From: Ichthyophis bannanicus
Lineage: Eukaryota; Chordata; Amphibia; Gymnophiona; Ichthyophiidae
NCBI GenBank assembly: GCA_033557465.1
Contig: CM066036.1
Coordinates: 584,433,574-584,497,573, forward strand
DNA length: 64,000 nt
Direction: 5' to 3'
Part shown: positions 20,989 through 32,060 of the stretch, piece by piece
Position numbering within the stretch: position 1 is the stretch's first letter
Layout: the number at the start of each line of letters is the position of its first letter
Notes under the pieces: model-generated
The model's input: only the letters and a program-made list of their open reading frames with translations
Database searches by the model: none
What the model was told of the DNA's origin: nothing
Made by a program: the position numbers and the translations under genes

Positions 20989-22255
20989 TCAAAAGTACCT
21001 GACCTCTATGTGCTGTAACAGTCGACCTATCAACACCCAAGGCGGAAACACGTATAGGAGTTGCCCTTCAGGCCAGGGCTGAATGAGAGCATCCAGGCCC
21101 TCCGACATTCTCTCCCTTCTTCTGCTGAAGAAGCGATCGACCTTTGCCGACAGGAATGTCTCCATAAGATCCATGACGGGCGTCCCCAAATGGTGCACCA
21201 GAACTTTGAAGACCTGGGGGTGAAGTACCCACTCTCCTGGTTCTACCTTCACCCGACTCAGGAAGTCGGCTTCTACATTGTCTACTCTTGCTACATGTGC
21301 TGCCGATAACACCCCTAGGCTCTCCTCGGATCAGCTGAACAAACTCTGGGCCTCCGCCTCTAGCGCTACGCTGCTGGTGCCGCCTTGACGGTTGATATAA
21401 GTTAACGTGGTCGCGTTGTCAGAAAATACCCGAATGGCCTGTCCTTGGAGATAAGGGAGAAAGGCTTGAAGTGCTAGCGCTACCGCCCTCAACTCCAATC
21501 TGTTGATGGACCAGAGCTTTTCCCGATCAGTCCACAGCCCCTGAGCGAACCTTCCTTGGCAGTGAGCTCCCCAGCCCCTGAAACTGGCATCTGTCGTCAG
21601 AGATATCCATGCAGGAGCCTCCAATGGCATCCCTTTTTCTAGACACCCTGGACGTAACCACCACTGAAGCGCCTTGCAGGTTACTGGCGGGCTGGGCAGT
21701 CTCTGCAAAAACAGATCGTCTTGGTGTGACCATCGCCTTAACAACGCCCTTTGCAACAGTCTCATGTGGGCCCGCGCCCACGGCACAAACTCGAGGGTCA
21801 CCGCCATGGTCCCAAGCAACTGCAAATAATGCCACGCTGTAGGAAACCTTCTGCTGAGAAACTCCTGTACTAACCTCCTCAGTGCTAGCGCCCGCTGCTG
21901 AGGAAGAAAGACCTTTCCTACCTTGGCATCAAAGTGTGCTCCCAGATAGTCCAGGCTCTGAGACAGGTTCAACTTTCTCTTTCCCCTGCTGACCACCCAA
22001 ACTAGATCCTGCAGGAATGCCACTACCTTGGCAGTAGTCACCTCGCTCTCTGCCCTGGACTTCGCTCGGATCAACCAATCATCCAGATAAGGGTGCACCA
22101 ATACTCTCTCCTTTCGCAACGACGCTGCGACTACCACCATCACCTTGGTGAATGTCCATGGTGCCGTGGCTAGACAAAAGGTAATGCTTGGAATTGGAAA
22201 TGTCCCATAGGAACTGAAAACTGAGGAATCTCTGATGCTCCTGTCGAATCGGAAA
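20989..22255 (-). pseudogene. DIRS family II RT-RNase H-MT-like, C-terminal part, one stop
   Basis: C-terminal part of the family II RT polyprotein. It begins inside RT (IRQEHQRF region) at the point where I-c is inserted. The active site is HPYLDDWLIRAK. RNase H shows all four acid positions: LTTDAS, LELRAVALAL, VFSDNAT and NVEADFLSR. The C-terminal block MDLMETFLSAKVDRFF...YVFPPW sits where DIRS1 elements carry a methyltransferase-like domain. One in-frame stop follows EAQSLFS at about 21330. The N-terminus continues at 28032. Confidence 0.85.
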
Positions 22256-22445
22256 GAGTAGTTATTCACCTGTAACAGGTGTTCTCCAGGAGCAGCAGGA
22301 ATCAGTCCTCACATATGGGTGACATCGGCGGCGACGGAGCCCTCGTGCGGAGCATTTCCCCAGCTTTCAAAGAAAGCCTTTGGGAATTGCAGCGCGCATG
22401 CGCGGTCCCCTTCCCGTCCAAGGGTGCCATCTTGCTCAGTCTGAT
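22256..22445 (-). repeat. Left inverted terminal repeat of copy I-c
   Basis: Starts GAGTAGTTATTCACCTGTAA. It contains CACCTGTAACAGGTG (a 15-bp palindrome) and GCGCATGCGC, and is the inverse of 27870-28031 apart from the outer extension. Confidence 0.85.
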
Positions 22446-22520
22446 GACATAGCTAAAAGACAGCAAAAAATTAGCAAAAACAAATCATATGACTGCAACT
22501 CCGAGGGGAGGAGGGAGGGT

Positions 22521-22620
22521 TGTAAGGACTGATTCCTGCTGCTCCTGGAGAACACCTATTACAGGTGAGTAACTACTCTTTCTCCAGGACCAAGCAGGAA
22601 GTCAGTTCTCACATATGGGA
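22521..22620 (-). repeat. ICR of copy I-c
   Basis: Inverse of the left end (ACAGGTGAGTAACTAC) fused to the inverse of the right end (TTTCTCCAGGACCAAGCAGG). Confidence 0.85.
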
Positions 22621-22759
22621 CACCTCAGCTTAAGGCTACCGGAGACCTCAAACGGAAAAAAATGAGCTCCCTCTAGCTCGTCAGCACGTAAGGAAGGAAA
22701 CTTCTCTGAAAACACCCCCGACCGGTAGCCCAACACCAGGGCCGGAGGGTAGGAGTTGC

Positions 22760-23764
22760 CTAAACCCCAAAGAGATTATGGAGTACTGCCTGTCCGAAAG
22801 CACTGTCCCTGCGGGACTCCCTCTCAAGGCAGTAATGGGCCGCAAAAGTCTGGCTTGAAGACCAAGTAGCGTCCCGGCAGATGTCTGCCAACGGAACAGA
22901 GCGGAGATGAGCCAATGACGCAACCTTCGCCCTGACACGGTGAACCGTGACTCCACCCTCCAACGAGAGGCCGGCTGCCCCATAACCCCATGCGATACAG
23001 TCAGCGACCCATACGAGCAACGTACGCATGGAGACAGGGAGCCCCAACTTATTGGGGTCAAAAGAAACGAAAAGCTGAACAGCCTTCCGATGCTCCCGCG
23101 TACGGTCAAGGTAGAAGGATAACGCCCTCCTACAGTCCAGGGTATGCAAGACCATCTCAGCCCGGTTGGCATGCGGCCTGGGAAAGAAGGTCGGAAGAAC
23201 CACCTCCTGATTGAGGTGAAAAGGTGAGACAACCTTAGGAAGAAACTTAGGGTGAGTCCGTAAGACTACCCTATTCCTGTAGAACCTAGTGTAAGGAGGA
23301 TCAGACACTAGTGCCTGAAGTTCACTCACTTGCCTAGCAGAGATAAGAGCTACCAGAAATAAGGTTTTCCAGGAGAGAAAACGGAGAGGGCAGGTAGCCA
23401 TAGGTTCAAAAGGCGGACAAGTAATCCGCTGTAAGACCACATTCAGATCCCACTCAGGGGCCGGTGGACGCAAAGGAGGCTTAAGCAGGAGGCCTCGGAG
23501 AAAATGAGCCACCAAAGGGTGGTTGGAAAGAGGCCTACCATCCACCGGCGAGTGGTGCGTTGAGAGAGCACTAAGGTGAACTCTGACAGAGTTAGACTTA
23601 AGGCCAAGCTTGGAGAGGTAAAGCAAATATTGCAATACTACCGCTACCAAGCACGAGAAGGGATTCTCGCTGTGCTGAGCACACCATGCGGAGAATCTAC
23701 GCCACTTAAGAGCGTAGGATTTCCTGGTGGATTCTCGCATAGAGGCCAAGACCACATCTTCCAC
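22760..23764 (-). CDS. DIRS family I tyrosine recombinase, open but with a lost catalytic Arg
   Basis: A 334-codon uninterrupted frame, the most complete recombinase in the window. The N-terminal part has STRKSYALKWRRFSAWCAQH and LQYLLYLSKLGLKSNSVRVH. The catalytic domain has VHRVRAK (HxxR) and AAHYCLERES (Tyr). The Arg box, ARRVSELQAL in copies I-d and I-f and similar in II-a, reads ARQVSELQAL, so the first catalytic Arg is Gln. The start is uncertain: the frame is open further upstream over the end of RT, so Met at 23764 may be internal. It ends AVLHNLFGV. Confidence 0.85.
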   Translation of the reverse strand: MEDVVLASMRESTRKSYALKWRRFSAWCAQHSENPFSCLVAVVLQYLLYLSKLGLKSNSVRVHLSALSTHHSPVDGRPLSNHPLVAHFLRGLLLKPPLRPPAPEWDLNVVLQRITCPPFEPMATCPLRFLSWKTLFLVALISARQVSELQALVSDPPYTRFYRNRVVLRTHPKFLPKVVSPFHLNQEVVLPTFFPRPHANRAEMVLHTLDCRRALSFYLDRTREHRKAVQLFVSFDPNKLGLPVSMRTLLVWVADCIAWGYGAAGLSLEGGVTVHRVRAKVASLAHLRSVPLADICRDATWSSSQTFAAHYCLERESRRDSAFGQAVLHNLFGV

Positions 23765-23793
23765 CTCTCGAGGCAGTAGTAGGGGAGCCAGGA

Positions 23794-25700
23794 CTACCCT
23801 TTCAGCAGCCAGGCCATCAGATGAAGGGACTGGAGGTTGGGGTGCAAGAGAGTCCCCTGATCCTGAGACAGGAGATCATGTTGAAACCCCAGAGGAAGAG
23901 GGGTGTCCACCGCTAGCTGCAGTAGAAGCGGGAACAACGGTTGCCTCGGCCACCTGGGGGCTATCAGGATCAATGAAGCCCCGTCATTGAGGACTTTCAA
24001 CAGCGTTCTGGACACTAGTGGCGTGGGAGGAAAGGCATACAGTAGGCCTGTAGACCACGAGATCAGAAACGCATCCGCTGCTACTCTGAGAGGATGCGGT
24101 TGTCTGGAGCAAAATCTTGGGAGTTGCCGGTTCAGAGGACTGGCGAAAAGATCCATGGTGGGAAGGCCCCACCTGAGAAAGACCTGCTGAACCACCAACG
24201 GGTTCATCCTCCATTCGTGTGGTTGCAGGACCCTGCTCAGTCTGTCCACCAGGTAATTTTCTTGACCTGGGAGGTAGACAGCTTTGAGGAGGATTCCGTG
24301 ATTGACAGCCCAAGAGCACAGCCGTTGTGCCTCCTGACATAGAAGGAAGGAGCCTGTGCCTCCTTGCTTGTTCACGTAGAACATGGCAACTTGATTGTCC
24401 GTCTGGAACAGTACAGACTGGTGAGAGGCGAGGTGGGAGAAGGCTCTCAGAGCTAGGCGTATCGCCCGTAACTCCAGGAAGTTTATCTGTTGAGCAGCCT
24501 TCCAAGGGGTCCAGAGACCCTGAGTACATGTCCCTTGGCAATGTACTCCCCAACCGAGAAGAGAAGCATCTGTCGTCAGCACTTGAGAATGCGGAGGGGA
24601 TTGAAAAACCACTCCGAGTACCAGATTCGGAAGATGAAGCCACCACTGCAGAGAGGAGACCAGCAGGTCCGATATTTTTACTGAGTCTGCTAGGCTCCCT
24701 GTGGCCTGATGCCACTGAGTGTGAAGGCTCCACTGAGCAGGCCGCATGTGCAGGCGGGCATTGGGGGTGACATGAACCGTGGAAGCCATATGTCCAAGTA
24801 TTCTCAGGAATTGCCTGGCAGAGACCAGGGAATTGCTACGAAACTGCCTGGCCAGATCCATCAGCCTGTGGGCTCTGTCCATAGGCAGAAAAGCCTTCGC
24901 TTGAAGAGTGTCTAGTCTGGCTCCTATGAATTCTAAGTTCTGGGACGGGAGCAAAGTGGACTTTGCGAAGTTTATGACAAACCCCAAGTGCTGAAGCAGA
25001 GCCACAGTGCGAAGGGTGGCTTGATTGGCCTCCAGGGAAGATTGGCCCCTTATGAGCCAGTCGTCCAGGTACGGAAACACAAAAAGACCTTGAAGCCTCA
25101 GGTAGGCTGCCACCACTGCCAGGCACTTGGTGAACACCCTGGGAGCGGAGGACAGGCCAAAGGGTAGTACTCTGTACTGATAGTGGTTTCCCCCCACAAC
25201 AAATCTGAGATATTGTCTGTGGTCTGGATGAATAAGGATGTGAGTATACGCATCCTTTAGATCTAAGGAGCATAGCCAGTCTCCCTGCTGGTGGTAGGGC
25301 AGCAGGATTCCAAGGGTAAGCATCTTGAACTTTTCCCTCTCCAGGAACTTGTTGAGGTTGCGCAAGTCTAGGATGGGTCTGAGGACTCCTGTTCTTTTTA
25401 GTACCAGAAAGTACCTGGAATAAAAGCCGTGACCTCTCAGGAGGTGGGGCACCGGTAACACAGCCTAATCCTTTAGCAGACTTGCTAACTCCTGAAGGAG
25501 TAGGTCCCTGTGCAGAGGGAGTCTTGGAGGCTCCCCTGGAAAATAGGAGGGAGGAACCTGGTGAAAATGGAGAAGATAGCCCTTTTGGACTATATGAAGA
25601 ACCCAGGAATCTGATGTGACGGATGACCAACTGTGGGCAAAGTGGGCCTGCCGGCCTCCTGTGCTGAGAGAAGCCAGCTGAGGAGAAGAGGCTATGCTTT
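23794..25700 (-). pseudogene. DIRS family I RT-RNase H-MT-like of copy I-c, one TAG stop
   Basis: RT polyprotein in one frame, open from 26082 to 23794 except for one TAG at about 25462-25464, where I-d has Gln (RDQAVEPVP against KD-stop-AVLPVP). RT motifs are FYSRYFLVLKRT, SLDLKDAYTHILIHPDH, YRVLPFGLSSAP and FPYLDDWLIR. RNase H shows LTTDASLLGWG, LELRAIRLAL, FQTDNQVAMF and LVDRLSR. The C-terminal MT-like block has TMDLFASPLNRQLPRFCSRQ and LYAFPPTP and ends AWLLKG. The upstream part overlaps the end of Gag in another frame. Confidence 0.9.
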
Positions 25701-25705
25701 CTGAG

Positions 25706-27627
25706 TCAAAAACCCCCACCCTGCTGAGCAGGGGCCGGTATAAGTGGCTTGGGGGCCTTCTGCCTACGAGTCCCATGACCCTGCCCCTTGGCCTGCTGAC
25801 CCTGTTGGGGAGCTGCAGAGGCCTGATAATGAGGGTATTGTTTATAGGCAGATGACTTCCTCGGGTAAAAGGTCTTTTTTCCCGAGCCCTTCTTTTTCTG
25901 AGAAGGGGCAGAGGTTTTTCTGGACAACCTAGTCCTGGTGAGAGTCTCTGTCTCGAGCTCAGCAGCCTTTTCAGCCATGGGTTTGCCGAAAAGGTTTTCA
26001 TCCCGGCAGGGGACATCGACCAACTTGTCCTGTTCCCATGGCTCAAGGTCGGATGACTGTAGCCAAGCCTGTCGGCGGGCACCGATGCCGGCCCCGGCTA
26101 CTCGGGCCGAAGTCTCGAAGGCTGCTTGAGAGATAAACTTCGAGCACTCCCGAATACCAGTGGACAAGGCCTGGAACCTCTGCATAGGTTCCTCGGAGAG
26201 ACCAGCAGAGAATCCGGCAATCTCCTTTGCCAGGTCTCGGAGGTACATGCCCATGTAGAGCTGGTAAGTCTGGACACGGCAAGCAAGCATAGAGCCCTGG
26301 AAGCACTTCTTACCGAGGGCATCCAGGTTCCGGGCCTCCCGGCCGGGAGGCACCGAGGAGTGCATCTTCTGACTTTTCAGTCGATGCATGGCCGATTCCA
26401 CAACCATGGAGTGGTGCGGTAATTCCGCCTTTTGGAACCCAGGGCTCTTGTGGACTCGATAGATGGAATCGACCCGCTTACTTAACACCGGTGTCGAGGC
26501 CGGGGTCTCCCACATGCGGAAGACAAGCCGCTCCAGCATCGGAGGAACCGGAACAGTAAAGGCCTCCTTCGGGGCAGAATCATACTGGAGGGCCTCGAGC
26601 TCCTCAGCTCGAGGCTCCTCCTCGGGATTCGCGGGGAAGGCCAAGGCCTTGGCCATATCCTGCACGAAGTCCGAGAACCGGGTATCCTCCGGTGGGGATC
26701 GTCTCCGAGGTTCGGACTCCGGCGAGTCCGCTGGGACACACCGAGTCCGAAGAGTATCGGGTGACTCTTCGTCCTCCGTTTCCCAGCCCGACTCCTCGGA
26801 GGAGGCATCGAGCGGCTCCGGTCGGGCGGGCACGATACCCTCCGCCCCGACGCCGAGGGTACCGGCGTCGACAACCTCGGTCCCGAACGGGAGGCCGAGG
26901 GAGACCGTGGTCGAGGATCGACTCAAGCCCGCATGGACTCGAGGTTCGGCTCGGCCTCCGGGGTCGACTTGGACGTCGAGGTCCCGGTGGTCGGGGCAGA
27001 TGCACCTGTGAGACCGGCGATCAATGCCCGCTGCTGTTCAATGAAGGCAGCGAAGCTGCTCTCCAAGGACGTCAACCTGAGTCCGAGCTGAGGAGACCTA
27101 GCAGCCCCCGACTCGGGCCCCGATGGCGTTGGGCCCGACGTCGGCTCCCTTGGAGGAGAGTCCACGAGGACAACAGCACTTACGTGTCCAGGAGACTCCA
27201 TCTCGACACGAGGATTCTTGGCAGGCCTCTCCGACTCCAAAGACCCGGGACAGCTATCGGGGCTATGCGACCCGGCCCTCGAGGAACCAGGAGCGTCCAC
27301 CGACGACGCCCTCGCGGGTATCTTCTTCCTGCGATGTTCCCGCGAAGGAGACCCCCGCTCAGAGGAACCCCGACGCTGCTCGGGGCCGGAGTCCCGAGAC
27401 GTTGAGGCCTCTGACGAGGTCCGGGCCCGTCCGGACGCGGAGTCAGAAAAGATCCTATCCTTTTGGTGCTGCCGACTCCTCAACGCCTTCGAGGACATTT
27501 TGCCACACGGACCACAGATCATCGGGTCATGATCGGGTCCGAGGCAGCGGAGGAAGCAGTCATGTGTGTCGGTAAGAGACATAAGTTTCTTACACCGATC
27601 ACACTTCTTAAAACCGCTGGTAGCCAT
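25706..27627 (-). pseudogene. DIRS family I Gag of copy I-c, one frame break
   Basis: Two open stretches, 27627-26923 (234 codons) and 26926-25706 (406 codons), overlap by 4 bases near 26925. The N-terminus MATSGFKKCDRCKKLMSLTD with HDCFLRCLGPDH and CGPCGKMS is a zinc-binding pattern. A Ser/Arg/Glu-rich middle follows. The conserved block has RVDSIYRVHKSPGFQK and VQTYQLYMGMYLRDLAKEIA. The basic C-terminus (KKKGSGKKTFYPRK) ends QQGGGF. It probably packages element RNA. A programmed shift is possible, but a simple indel is likelier, because the other copies break elsewhere. Confidence 0.85.
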
Positions 27628-27869
27628 CGGAGGAAAAAGGGCCCCTGCGAGGTCAAAAGACCGAGCTGCCAGGGAAAAAGAAAAAAGGCGCGAACGCTAG
27701 TCACAAAGGACAAAAACCGAAAAAGAGAGAAAGGACTCGATACCGGCGTATCGGTCCGAGCGAGAAAAGGATCCGGCGTCGAACCGGAGAAAAAAGAGAA
27801 AAAACAGGGAAAATCAACTTTTTCCTCGGGGAAAAACGAACTACGTCCGTCGGGCTCCGCGGAAAAAAG
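27628..27869 (-). other. Leader of copy I-c
   Basis: Purine-rich (plus strand) untranslated leader between Gag and the 5' terminal repeat. Its plus-strand A/G runs (GAAAAAGAGAAAG-like) are shared by the family I leaders. Confidence 0.6.
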
Positions 27870-28031
27870 AAGACTGAGCAAGATGGCACCCTTGGGCGGG
27901 AAGGGGACCGCGCATGCGTGCTGCAATTCCCAAAGGCTTTCTTTGAAAGCTGGGGAAATGCTCCGCACGAGGGCTCCATCGGCGCCGACGTCACCCATAT
28001 GTGAGGACTGACTTCCTGCTTGGTCCTGGAA
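27870..28031 (-). repeat. 5' inverted terminal repeat of copy I-c, candidate promoter
   Basis: On the coding strand it contains GCGCATGCG close to an NRF1-type site and GTGCCATCTTG, a YY1-type site. It ends TTGGTCCTGGA. It lies upstream of Gag, where a promoter is expected. Confidence 0.75.
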
Positions 28032-30201
28032 AATGTGCAGATACGCCTCCGACAGGTCCAGGGACGTAAGAAATTCCCCTTTCCTTACCGCCACTATGAC
28101 CGACCTCAGGGTTTCCATCTGAAAATGAGACACTAGGACACAGCGATTTACTCCTTTGAGATCTAGAAATGGATGATAAGTTCCCTCTTTCTTTGGAACC
28201 ACGAAGTATATGGAGTATCAACTGCAACCGCATTGGTCGGCAGGGACCGAAACTATTGCCTTGAGGGATAGCAGTCTTTGTATCGTCTCCCGCACCGCTT
28301 TGCGTTTGATGCTTGACTTGACCGGAGACTGTACGAAAGACTCGGGGACTGGTCGCAGAAACTCCAACGCATAGCCTTCTCGAATGACCTCCAGTACCCA
28401 CTGATCTGATGTGATTTGGACAAAGGCAGAGTAAACCTCCCTTAAACGACCCCCTACGGGAACCAGCTCCACCCGGGTCCCCCTGGCTTCACTGTGATTT
28501 TCGAAGATTCGAGGATGAAGGTGCAGCAAATCCCTTACCTGCCCCTCTAAAGCCTCGAAACCCTTGGTTCTGATAGGGAAACAGCACTCTCTGAGTTTGC
28601 CCGAACCTTGGGGAACGAAAACGATGAAAATCCCTCTACTGGCCTCTAGGCAGGGGAGCCAATCGACCATACTTTTGCCTGCCTTTCGGCAGCCTACACC
28701 CTTGGACTCCCCCAAGTCTTTCACCAGCTTATCCAAATCTTCTCCAAAAAGTAGTTTCCCCCGGAAAGGAAGCTTACTTAATCTAGCCTTGGAAGAGCCA
28801 TCTGCCGCCCAATTGCGCAGCCAAAGATACCACCTTGCCGTAACTACCGAGGACATATTGTTTACTAGACCCCGGATAAGGTCATAATGAACATCGGCCA
28901 GATAGGCTGCCCCTGATTCCAATCTGGACGCCTCCTCTGTCATCTCTTCCGACTGATCTCTTTGAATTCGCTGTACCCAGCGAAGACAGGCTCTCGCCAC
29001 CCAAGCTCCACAAATGGATGCTTGCAAGGAGAGCGCATTCACATCAAAGACCTGTTTCAACAAGGTCTCCAGCTTACGGTCCTGGGTATCCTTGAGTGCT
29101 GCACTACCCTCCATTGGAATTGTAGTCTTTTTGGTAACCGCCGAGACGGCTGCATCCACCTTGGGCGACTTAAACAATTCACGATCCTGGTCTATTAGAG
29201 GGTACAGATTCACCATTTATTTATTTATTTTATTTAGCAAGCATTTGTAGCCCGCTCCTTCCAGCGATCAGAAGCGGGTAGGATTACTATTGTGAAACTG
29301 CCGAATCAAGGCAGGTACAAATTTTGTTTACATACAGATTGTCAGAAAAGCACATCATACAGAGTTAACACTTCTTAGCTATGGGGGAGTTCATTTACAT
29401 ATATACATAAATACATATATACAGGACCATAACCCTAGACCCCTTGAGAGCGGTCTCAGGCAAGTCCCATTCTTCCTGAATCATCTCCCTAACTATCATG
29501 TGTACCGGGAAAGCCCTCTGAGTCTTATGAAAGGCCTGCAACAACGGATCCTCCAGAGTAGCATCCTCCGCCGGTCCCCTGGATGGCATATTAAGCGCTT
29601 TGAGATTCTCCGAAATGAGGGCTGGCAACTCTTCTCTCCGAAAAACGTGCACCACTCTCGCTTGATCTTCCTGCTCCGTAAGCGCGCCTTCCTCCAGCTC
29701 TTCGTTCAAATCCAGGTCCGGATCCGGCTCCTCCGAGTGGAAACCCTCTGATATTACCGACTGCTCCGAACGATCCTTTTCGCTTCTGGACTTCTTCGCA
29801 CCTATTCCTGTCACTGCCGCCGACAACGGCGTTCCTGGCCTCTTGAGTCCCTGATCAGAGCCTGCCGCACCGGACGAAGGCCTTCCATGGGCACTGCCAA
29901 AAGCCTGCTGGATCAGAGCAATGAAATCCGGCAAAAAGATTGCCGCCAAGCCCCCTGGTATGGGCGGCTGCGAAATGGGAAGATCCGGAGTAGTAGAAGT
30001 TCCTGGCATCGGTTCTAGAGATGGGAGAAATGGGGAACCCGGCTACAGCAGAGCCAAAGAAGCTCCCTTCTGAGTGTCCCCTACTACGTCAGAGCTCTGT
30101 TCCATAGCCGCAGCCTCCTGAGTGCAACCCCTGCACACTCCAGACTCCGACACTGCGCCCCTCTTTGCACCGCAAAGTAAGCAGTGAGACCTAAAAGGCA
30201 T
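28032..30201 (-). pseudogene. DIRS family II Gag and RT N-terminus in one frame
   Basis: Gag starts at the Met at 30201-30199 (MPFRSHCLLCGAKRGAVSES, then VCRGC), a CxxC...CxxC finger. An acidic stretch and KVDAAVSAVTKKTTIPMEGS follow. In the same frame comes the RT N-terminus: GGRLREVYSAFVQITSDQWV, then YFVVPKKEG, LDLKGVNRCV and LDLSEAYLHI, where I-c interrupts. One TGA lies between CGCS and YSIYF. A LINE tail is inserted at 29217-29425. Family I instead has Gag and RT in different overlapping frames. Confidence 0.8.
29217..29425 (-). mobile_element. Short LINE/L2-type 3' tail in the II-a Gag
   Basis: Begins with a TTATTTATTTATTTTATTT run and has a CCCGCTCC...GAAGCGGG hairpin. ACCAT on both sides (29212-29216 and 29426-29430) is a likely target duplication. 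The host frame (SRVMV...MVNLYPL) resumes across it. Confidence 0.7.
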
Positions 30202-30522
30202 TGCGTGCAAGAAGAAGAGTCCTGAAAGCTCACAGAGTACAGAGCCCAGCTGCCTCAAAACTGTGAAGGCCTAACTGAGAAAGAAACCCAGTCAGCGTTT
30301 TTTTTTTTAATATCTTTAAGCTTGTGGAGCCTTTATTGAAAGTGCCCCAGCAAGGTTGTGAGGAAGCCTATTGAAAACGAGGCTCTGTGGCTAGTTTTTG
30401 GCAACCTTTAGGCCAGCTGAAAACGAATGGCTCTTTCCCGCACGGCTGACATGCAGCTCGGCCTGCACAGCAAAAACCGCATCTCAGCGCGCTGCCGTAC
30501 TCTGCACTCAAGCCCAAGGAAA
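30202..30522 (-). other. Leader of II-a, first part
   Basis: Untranslated leader upstream of the II-a Gag. It has a T-run at about 30299-30308. No gene. I-d starts at its right edge and the leader resumes at 36234. Confidence 0.55.
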
Positions 30523-30705
30523 GAGTAGTTACTCACCTGTAACAGGTGTTCTCCAGGAGCAGCAGGAATCAGTCCTCACATATGGGTGACATCGACATCG
30601 CTGGAGCCCCTGCGGAGCACCTCCCCAGCTTTAAGCCTTTAGGAATACTGCACGCATGCGCGGTCCCCTTCCCGCCTAAAGGTGCCATCTTGATCAGTCA
30701 AATGA
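30523..30705 (-). repeat. Left inverted terminal repeat of copy I-d
   Basis: Starts GAGTAGTTACTCACCTGTAA. Inverse of 36078-36233 plus the outer extension with CACCTGTAACAGGTG. Confidence 0.85.
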
Positions 30706-30780
30706 CATAGCTAAAAAACAGCACACAAAAATGTAAAATAAACTATGTACAACTGCAACTCCCAGGGGAGGAGGGAGGGT

Positions 30781-30883
30781 TGTGAGGACTGATTCCTGCT
30801 GCTCCTGGAGAACACCTGTTACAGGGGAGTAACTACTCTTTCTCCAGGACCAAGCAGGAAGTCAGTCCTCACTTATGGGTGAC
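30781..30883 (-). repeat. ICR of copy I-d
   Basis: Fused inverse ends: CTGGAGAACACCTGTTACAG on one side and TTTCTCCAGGACCAAGCAGG on the other. One change (GGGGAGT for GGTGAGT) breaks the palindrome. Confidence 0.85.
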
Positions 30884-31015
30884 TCCCTAGCTCTGGGCTA
30901 CCAAGGAACCCAGGCTGAACAAGAGAACTCCCTCTAGTCCCAGCATCAAAGAAAGGCTTTTCACTGAAAGAACCTCCATCTGTAGCCCAACGGAGGGCTG
31001 GAGGGCAGGAGTTGC

Positions 31016-32060
31016 CTAAACCTCAAAGAGATTCCGGAGTACTGCCTGGCCAAAAGCACTGTCCCTACGGGACTCCCTCTCCAGGCAGTAATGAGCTGCA
31101 AAAGTCTGGCTTGAAGACCAAGTTGCAGCCCTGCAGATGTCTGCCAACGGTACAGAGCGGAGATGAGCTACTGAGGCAGCCATTGCCCTGACACGATGGG
31201 CCGTGACCCGACCCTGCAAGGGAAGGTCAGCCGCCCTGTAAGCCCAGGTGATACAGTCAGTCACCCAGATGGACAAGGTATGCTTGGACACAGCTAACCC
31301 CAAATTATTAGGGTCAAAAGAGATGAAGAGCTGAGTAGCCCTTCCATTTCCTTGCGTACGGTCAAGGTAGAAGGATAAGGCCCTCCTACAGTCCAGGGTA
31401 TGGAGGACCGCTTCAGCCTGGCTGGCATGAGGCCTAGGGAAGAATGTTGGAAGAACCACCTCCTGGTTGAGGTGGAAAGAGGAGACAATTTTAGGGAGGA
31501 ACTTTGGATGAGTCCTAAGGACTACCCTGTTCTTATAGAAGCGGGAGTAAGGCCTGTCACAGAACAGGACCTGAAGCTCACTCACCCGCCTGGCCGAGGT
31601 TAAGGCTACTAGGAAGAGTGTCCTCCAGGAAAGGAAGCAGAGAGGACAAGTAGCCATCGGCTCAAAAGGTGGATGAGTCAGCTGCTGCAAGACCACATTC
31701 AACTCCCACTCAGGAGCTGGAGGACGGACAGGAGGCTAGAGCAAGAGCAAACCTCTGAGAAACCGGGACACCAAGGGGTGAACCGACAGAGAGTGTCCTT
31801 CCACCAGTGAGTGATGAGCTGCTAGAGCTGAGAGGTGGACCTGAACAGAATTGGACTTAAGGCCCTGATTGGATAAGTGCAGCAAGTACTGAAGCACCAC
31901 TGGTACAGCACAGGAGAAAGGATTCTCCATACGCAGCTGACACCACACAGAAAACCTCTTCCACTTCAGGGCATAGGTTTTTCTAGTGGACTGCTCCTCA
32001 ACTTCAGGAGGTAGGCCCCAAGGAGCTAAAACTACCCTTGCAGCTTCCAGGCCATCACAT
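31016..32060 (-). pseudogene. DIRS family I tyrosine recombinase of copy I-d, one stop
   Basis: A single reading frame with one TAG near 31735, where the residue after LLLL is Lys in other copies. The N-terminal part has STRKTYALKWKRFSVWCQLR. The catalytic domain (31702-31016) keeps all key residues: ARRVSELQVL (Arg), AHRVRAM (HxxR) and AAHYCLERES (Tyr). It ends AVLRNLFEV. The frame is also open upstream over the end of RT (to about 32557). Confidence 0.85.

Larger units (their letters stand above)
22256..28031 (-). mobile_element. DIRS family I copy I-c, nearly complete, inside the II-a RT
   Basis: Full-length family I copy of 5.8 kb with both terminal repeats, ICR, YR, RT-RNase H-MT-like and Gag. 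It lies inside the RT gene of II-a. The host frame reads EAYLHI on the right and PIRQEHQRF on the left, so it splits the gene cleanly with at most a few bases in common. YR is fully open. RT has one TAG. Gag has one frame break near 26925. Confidence 0.9.

Noticed and set aside
26923..26926. Programmed frameshift in Gag at the ATGA overlap of I-c
   Set aside because: Other copies break at different places (near 57775 in I-f, 35480 in I-d), so a random indel is more likely.
29217..29425. An intron in the family II Gag
   Set aside because: It has LINE tail sequence and a five-base target duplication, and no GT...AG borders at the frame junction.
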